A stretch of DNA of 64,000 bases from Gentiana macrophylla (Eukaryota; Streptophyta; Magnoliopsida; Gentianales; Gentianaceae): positions 45,114 to 109,113 of the forward strand of contig JAOBSW010000822.1 of NCBI GenBank assembly GCA_026214975.1. Reading direction: 5' to 3'. Under the pieces are notes generated by a model that was given only the letters and a program-made list of their open reading frames with translations, ran no database searches and had not been told where the DNA came from. Of this stretch, positions 59,384-64,000 are shown piece after piece (positions within the stretch are counted from its first letter, which is position 1; the number at the start of each line of letters is the position of its first letter). Made by a program: the position numbers and the translations under genes.

Positions 59384-61807
59384 TTCCTCGGTGTTCAGTG
59401 TGCCGTTACTACTCTAGTCTATTGGATGGAATCCAACAAAGATTTGAAGAATGATGGCTCATAAACCCAGCCCAAAGGAGTTCCTCTTGGTTGCTACTTA
59501 TCCGGAACATGGTTTACCAAGAGTCTTTTAATCTCGAAACTCTGGTGCCATACTTTGCAGAAGGAAACCTAGAGCTGCCTCGAATATGAGTTCCCAATCA
59601 TTGACCAATGAAAAGACCTATTGATATGGGGAACCCACATACATACTCATGGACCCGGGTCTGATCCGATCAGAGGTCACATCATAAGCCTTTAAACCGG
59701 CTCCATCTTCATCCCGCTTGCTGCCAGGCCGGATGCAAGCCGTTAACTGACAAATTCATCTGTCATCTCAACACTACTCTGAATCAAGGCCGGACCTTGA
59801 CTACCCGGAGATCATCAGCACACTTAGCCTTCTCATCTACCAGGACAAACCGGACTCAACTCACGAATGCGGGGATCTTTTTACTCGGCATCACAAGACC
59901 CTTGACGACCGTGCATGAAGGATCGGCAGCTTCAGTATGAACCACCACTCCTCAGCCTGGGATCACGTTTATACTTAATTGTACTTAACTATGTTTTGTC
60001 ATCATTAGCATAATCGTACTTAGTCTGGAGCCTATAAATAGTAGCTATGGGTAAATCACAATCCAGCTGAGTATTAATGAAAACAGGCCAAGCCCTGTCA
60101 ATTTGTCGCGTCCGAGTTCGCATTCATATTGTCGCTGGAAACTTCATATTTTTCATATCAACCACCTCTATCATCACCCATCTCACTGAAGAAATCATAC
60201 CTAATTCGCCAGATATCCATACGGTCCAGCCGTTACCGCCACCCTGATAATCCACGCAATATCACCTATCAAAAAGGAACTTGCCATGTTAAATCAGAGT
60301 TCTCTTTCTTTAACATATACCACCCACTTGAGGAAGTTATAGAATAACGGTTTGTTTGGAGAAGAAGACCAAAAGTCGATCGGAAGAAAAAGTGCTTAGT
60401 TTTTACTCGTTGGATCTGATACTGCTACTATTAATAAAAATTAGTATGTAATCCACATAGATGCATACACGCCTAGTTATCCCCGGTATAAGCACACTTT
60501 TGTCAGATCGGTTGGTCCGAGCGAGGCGAAAGCCAACCATAGTGATCCGGGAGTCCTGTGTGGAAGGGTTCTCGACTTTTGCATCGGCTCTATCTCGTTA
60601 GAGAATTACTGAGGCGAAAGTAGCTCTCTCGGAAGCCCTGCAGGACTAGTTGTTGGAACTTTATGATGTTTTAGCTCCAAAATGGGTTTAGTGTAATTGA
60701 CGAACAGTCAACTTCAGGCCCGGATTTCGATGAGTTACGGAATGAATTTCCGGGAGCTAAAACGTTTTCGGCAACTACTAAGATAATAGTTGATATTAGG
60801 CTTTTGAATCACTTGATTCCGATATCAGGTGAATGAGAAATTAATGCCTAAAGGTAGAGTGATATATGTGAGCCGAAGCATACATCAGTTCAGATCGAAC
60901 TTGTTGAATCAATGCATCTGTTCGAATTATGTTCATGAATAGAATGGCATCCGTTCAAAATTTGGTTATTTCCAACTAATAACTTCCACTTCTGAACAGT
61001 TGCTTCCTCTACCAAAGGTTGTCATAATGCCGATATAATCCCATTGTCCTGAATGAAAAATTAGACAAAAAATTCATTTGCATACTTCTAGAAAATCTGC
61101 ACAAACAATTTTCTGCATTCTTAACTTCTGAATAAGGCAAACAAACATTTATGCAATAACTCATTTTGCATAGTCACAGATATTCAAGGCCGGATCAATT
61201 TGCCGCTTGTTCGCATTAAAGTGCCGCAACCAGAACAAGGAAAAGACTGTTGTATCTTGGGAGACTTCTTGCCATAACCCTGGGCATTTTATCAGGGCAA
61301 GGCAATAAAGTCTTAAGGACAGCGTTCTACGTGCCTCAGTCTAACAAATAAGTTTTCGTATTTACTTATGCTTTGTGTCGTTCAATTTGCTATGCACATT
61401 GTTGTGTTGTGTGTATAAATGTGAAATACATGTTCAGAAATTTGTTTCTTCATCTCTGTTGTTCAACATTTCTTTTTCTATTTGGAAAGTTTCTATAAAT
61501 GATTAAAACAGATTACTATAAACGAAATCAGACAACTAATTTTTCTTACAATCTTAAGACTTTAATTGTTCCTGATAGAATTATGAACGTGTTTATGCAA
61601 TGTGTATATGTATATTTGTTTGGTGGAAAAGAATTTTTTACATTGAATTTGCATTTTGAAACTTTTTCATCTATGTACTGGTTTAAGTTTTCTGAAGAAG
61701 AAAAAAGAAATACGTTTGCAAAAGTTGAAACGGAAAATTCATATTTAACCGAATGTTTATTTGTTAAATATGATACAACAACATGTTTATTGTTACAGTA
61801 TAAAAGC
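59384..61807. other. Unclassified segment, probably retrotransposon-derived
   Basis: No convincing protein is encoded. CTATAAATA at 60032-60040 with a downstream AT-rich leader looks like an LTR promoter. A stretch with paired words (gaggcgaaag at 60530 and 60611) follows. A 103-codon AT-rich frame at 61499-61810 matches nothing I know. The LTR ends and primer site were not recognised. Confidence 0.4.
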
Positions 61808-62108
61808 TGATGGGAATGCTAAGTGCACTTTGCTGATCAATCGAAGATATCGACTTCTTGTGATATGAGCACCGGCTGACTGCTTCTGATACAAAGACTC
61901 GGCTGACCTCTTGTCAGTTTGATATAATGCGGTTATCTAGTTGTAATTTGTTTTAACCGTTTGTAATCAACTTCTAACTGATTCATGAGGTGTATGAAGC
62001 TATAAATACCCAATGATCAGCCACATTATAACTAACTTGTAACTTTTACATGATCAATAATATTTCCGCATTTTATTTTGTTTGTTTGTAATTCTACAAA
62101 CTTCATCA
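61808..62108 (+). repeat. 5' LTR of a copia element (301 bp)
   Basis: TGATGGGAATG...CTTCATCA has matching inverted ends. It contains a TATAAATACC box near 62001-62010 and is followed without gap by the tRNA-Met primer site. Its 3' part lies outside the window or was displaced by the D-family insertion. Confidence 0.8.
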
Positions 62109-62120
62109 TGGTATCAGAGC
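62109..62120 (+). promoter_or_regulatory. primer binding site, perfect tRNA-Met complement
   Basis: TGGTATCAGAGC directly adjoins the LTR. The leader continues for 130 bases to the D-family insertion at 62251 and has no clear gag start. Confidence 0.92.
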
Positions 62121-62250
62121 ATAATTTTGAGAGTTTTTAAAAGCTTTCCTGCGTTTTTAAAGAAACTTGAGAGTGTTCTTCATTTTTTCTGGGTTTTTCA
62201 GTTTTTTGAGAGTAAACTGTCATCTTTTCCTCTGGTTTTTAATCAGTTCT

Positions 62251-64000
62251 TGTTGGTCCCTTGGAAAGGCTAACAAAAGTTTAGAAGGGGGTGAATAAAC
62301 TTGTCCCTAAAACTGGATTTAAAACAAATTAAGGTTCAGTTAAAACTTGTGTGGAGTTAAGCTGACTGAGCTGAGTTTAAATCAAACTGACTTAACCAAA
62401 AACTGAGTCAATCGGAAGCGGATATAATTCTAGCCTTTTGTGCAATAGATGTGTCAATAAAGATCTAAATCTCCTATGTATCAGTTCTGTCCTGACTCAG
62501 TGTCTAATGTTTGCTGAGTGTAGTGATAAAATGATTATGCAATAAATATAAATGCGTAAAGTAAATCAACACAGAATTTGTTTATGGAAGTTCCGGGTGG
62601 TGTAATCCCGTACGTCTCCCTTTCTCCCGTGGTGTAGGAGGTATCACTAGAATCTTGAGATAACTGTTACAAAATCCTAGCTCAATGACAGTCCTTCACG
62701 ACACCCTAGTTTCACTGTCTACACATAATGAAGAAAGGTAAAATTGCTCCCTTCACTCTGCACACTGATCCTTCGGAGGTGGAATGACTCCTTCACCAGC
62801 TCATCACTAACACAAACACAGTCCGCAGACTGCACTAACAGCTGTGGCAATCAAGTTGCAACCGTATGAGGAAAGGTGGAGTTGCTCACCTCAAACTATG
62901 CACAGCCAACCCTTCTTCACAAAGGTTAGGTTTAGAATTTATCAAAAGATTAATTCAGTGAGCTGTCTGATTCTTCTGGATATGGCATTGTAGCTCCAAG
63001 ATGCCTTCTTCCCCCTTAATGGTTACTGGATCTTTCTTTGTAATCTTCAAGGCAATTCCATTGTCTTCCCCTTTTCTAGATATGAAATCTGTTTTTTTGA
63101 ATCTGGATCTTTAGATATATGCTTTTTAAAGCTTCTTCCAGATCTCTCTCTTTCATGCACTTCTTTCTGAGTATTATAGGGATGATGTAACGGTCAAATG
63201 AATCTTATATCCGTTACATCCGTCGTTTAGCCAATGTTCATATGTACGACCTTTTGTCGTTTTGTTATTTCAAATTAAACAAGGCCTTAACTCAGTTTTC
63301 TACTCTTCTTCAAAACTGAGTACCTCGTATACTTGACATCTAACCTTAATTGACTAAGTCAGGGTACACCATTCGATTTCTTCTTTTCTTGGTAGCGATA
63401 ATCTTTGTCCTTAAGATTATTGACTTTACATGATCTATAGTTCGATTTCCAGTCACCACAGACTTTGAATCTGTCTTCTGATCCACGACTTAATCGACTT
63501 CTAATTGAGTTTTCCACCTCGGTTCTTGGTCTTCAATAAGCTGAGTGCTGTGTCCCTCAGTTCTTCAGTCTTCTTAGGCAAGCCAACTGAGTCTGTGTCC
63601 CTCAGCGAACTTATCTTCTTCAATTTTCTTATGACTGACTCTGATCCCTCAGTTCTTCATATGTATACTCAGTTTGCTTGTTGTGACTCAGCTGTTCGCC
63701 TAGTTCCTATCTATTACAATGCTTTTCTGAAACAACCTATACAAAGTTCAAACTCTAGATGGAACTTATACATTTTTCTCTAGACTATTTCATGCTTCTA
63801 CTTTCATTATGTACTATAACAGTTAGTTATGACTTCATCATCATGGGTTGTAAGTGATCTCACTAAGTACGTGAAAAATCATCATCAAAACAAAGATATT
63901 ATTTCCAACAATTTCCCCCTTTTTGATGATGTATCATAACCCTCCCTAAAAGCAATAAAAAGAGAATAATGCAAGAAATCATAACAAATTAAAATAACAA
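62251..64000 (-). mobile_element. Second D-family element, right end outside the window
   Basis: The 3' LTR (62251-63910, minus strand) has the same ends as that of element D. It is followed by the same polypurine tract and the first 75 bases of interior. The LTR differs from those of D by substitutions and indels, so it is an independent insertion. It sits inside the leader of the copia element at 61808. Confidence 0.9.

Noticed and set aside
61499..61810. 103-codon AT-rich frame before the copia LTR
   Set aside because: No motif, no relatives recalled, and it ends by running into the LTR. It could be a gene fragment but cannot be supported.

Overview
This is plant nuclear DNA, probably from a eudicot. 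The evidence is a bromodomain GTE gene of plant type, several Ty1/copia retrotransposons primed by initiator tRNA-Met, a Stowaway-type MITE, and an inserted piece of plastid DNA with an intact-looking trnY-GUA. The species cannot be named from the sequence. Only one host gene is recognised; almost everything else is mobile DNA.

Left part (1-19260): a minus-strand copia element (H, 1-4018) abuts a plus-strand copia element (G, 4019-17639). G was split in its integrase region by a 9.0-kb element (A, 5297-14333) that has 1.7-kb LTRs, the target duplication ttgtg and no intact gene. G also carries a small T-tailed insertion in its reverse transcriptase. Beyond G lies a decayed minus-strand copia gag (I), itself broken by a hAT-like insertion. 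A TA-flanked MITE follows at 19263-19528.

Gene island (about 19.5-24.1 kb): a minus-strand GTE8/9/10-like bromodomain gene has three recognisable exons (21499-23126). Its 3' end is missing and there is one apparent frame break in an A run at an exon end.

Nested block (24149-59383): six target-site duplications allow the order of events to be reconstructed. A solo LTR (E1) received element C (25616-58889, duplication gatgc). C's 5' LTR received a second solo LTR of family E (E2, duplication gtaac). E2 received element D (25722-34365), whose own LTR received a Tat/Ogre-like solo LTR (32212-34012, duplication ataag). The interior of C received element B (39392-48759, duplication ggaaa), element F (49068-53087, duplication atagt) and a tail-to-tail pair of tRNA-like SINE modules. 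B in turn contains a chimeric plastid insertion.

Elements A, B and C are one family. They have about 1.7-1.9-kb LTRs and a tRNA-Met-type binding site. The interior has no open pol, but faint RT-RNase H traces remain in which the YVDD catalytic box is lost. They share conserved hairpin modules and two or three tandem polypurine tracts, and different members start their LTR at different tracts. D is a different non-autonomous design with two non-pol reading frames, each interrupted by TAG. F is a small gypsy-like element filled with five kinds of tandem repeat.

Right part (59384-64000): unclassified, probably retrotransposon-derived DNA, then the 5' LTR and primer site of another copia element, cut by a second D-family element that runs out of the window.
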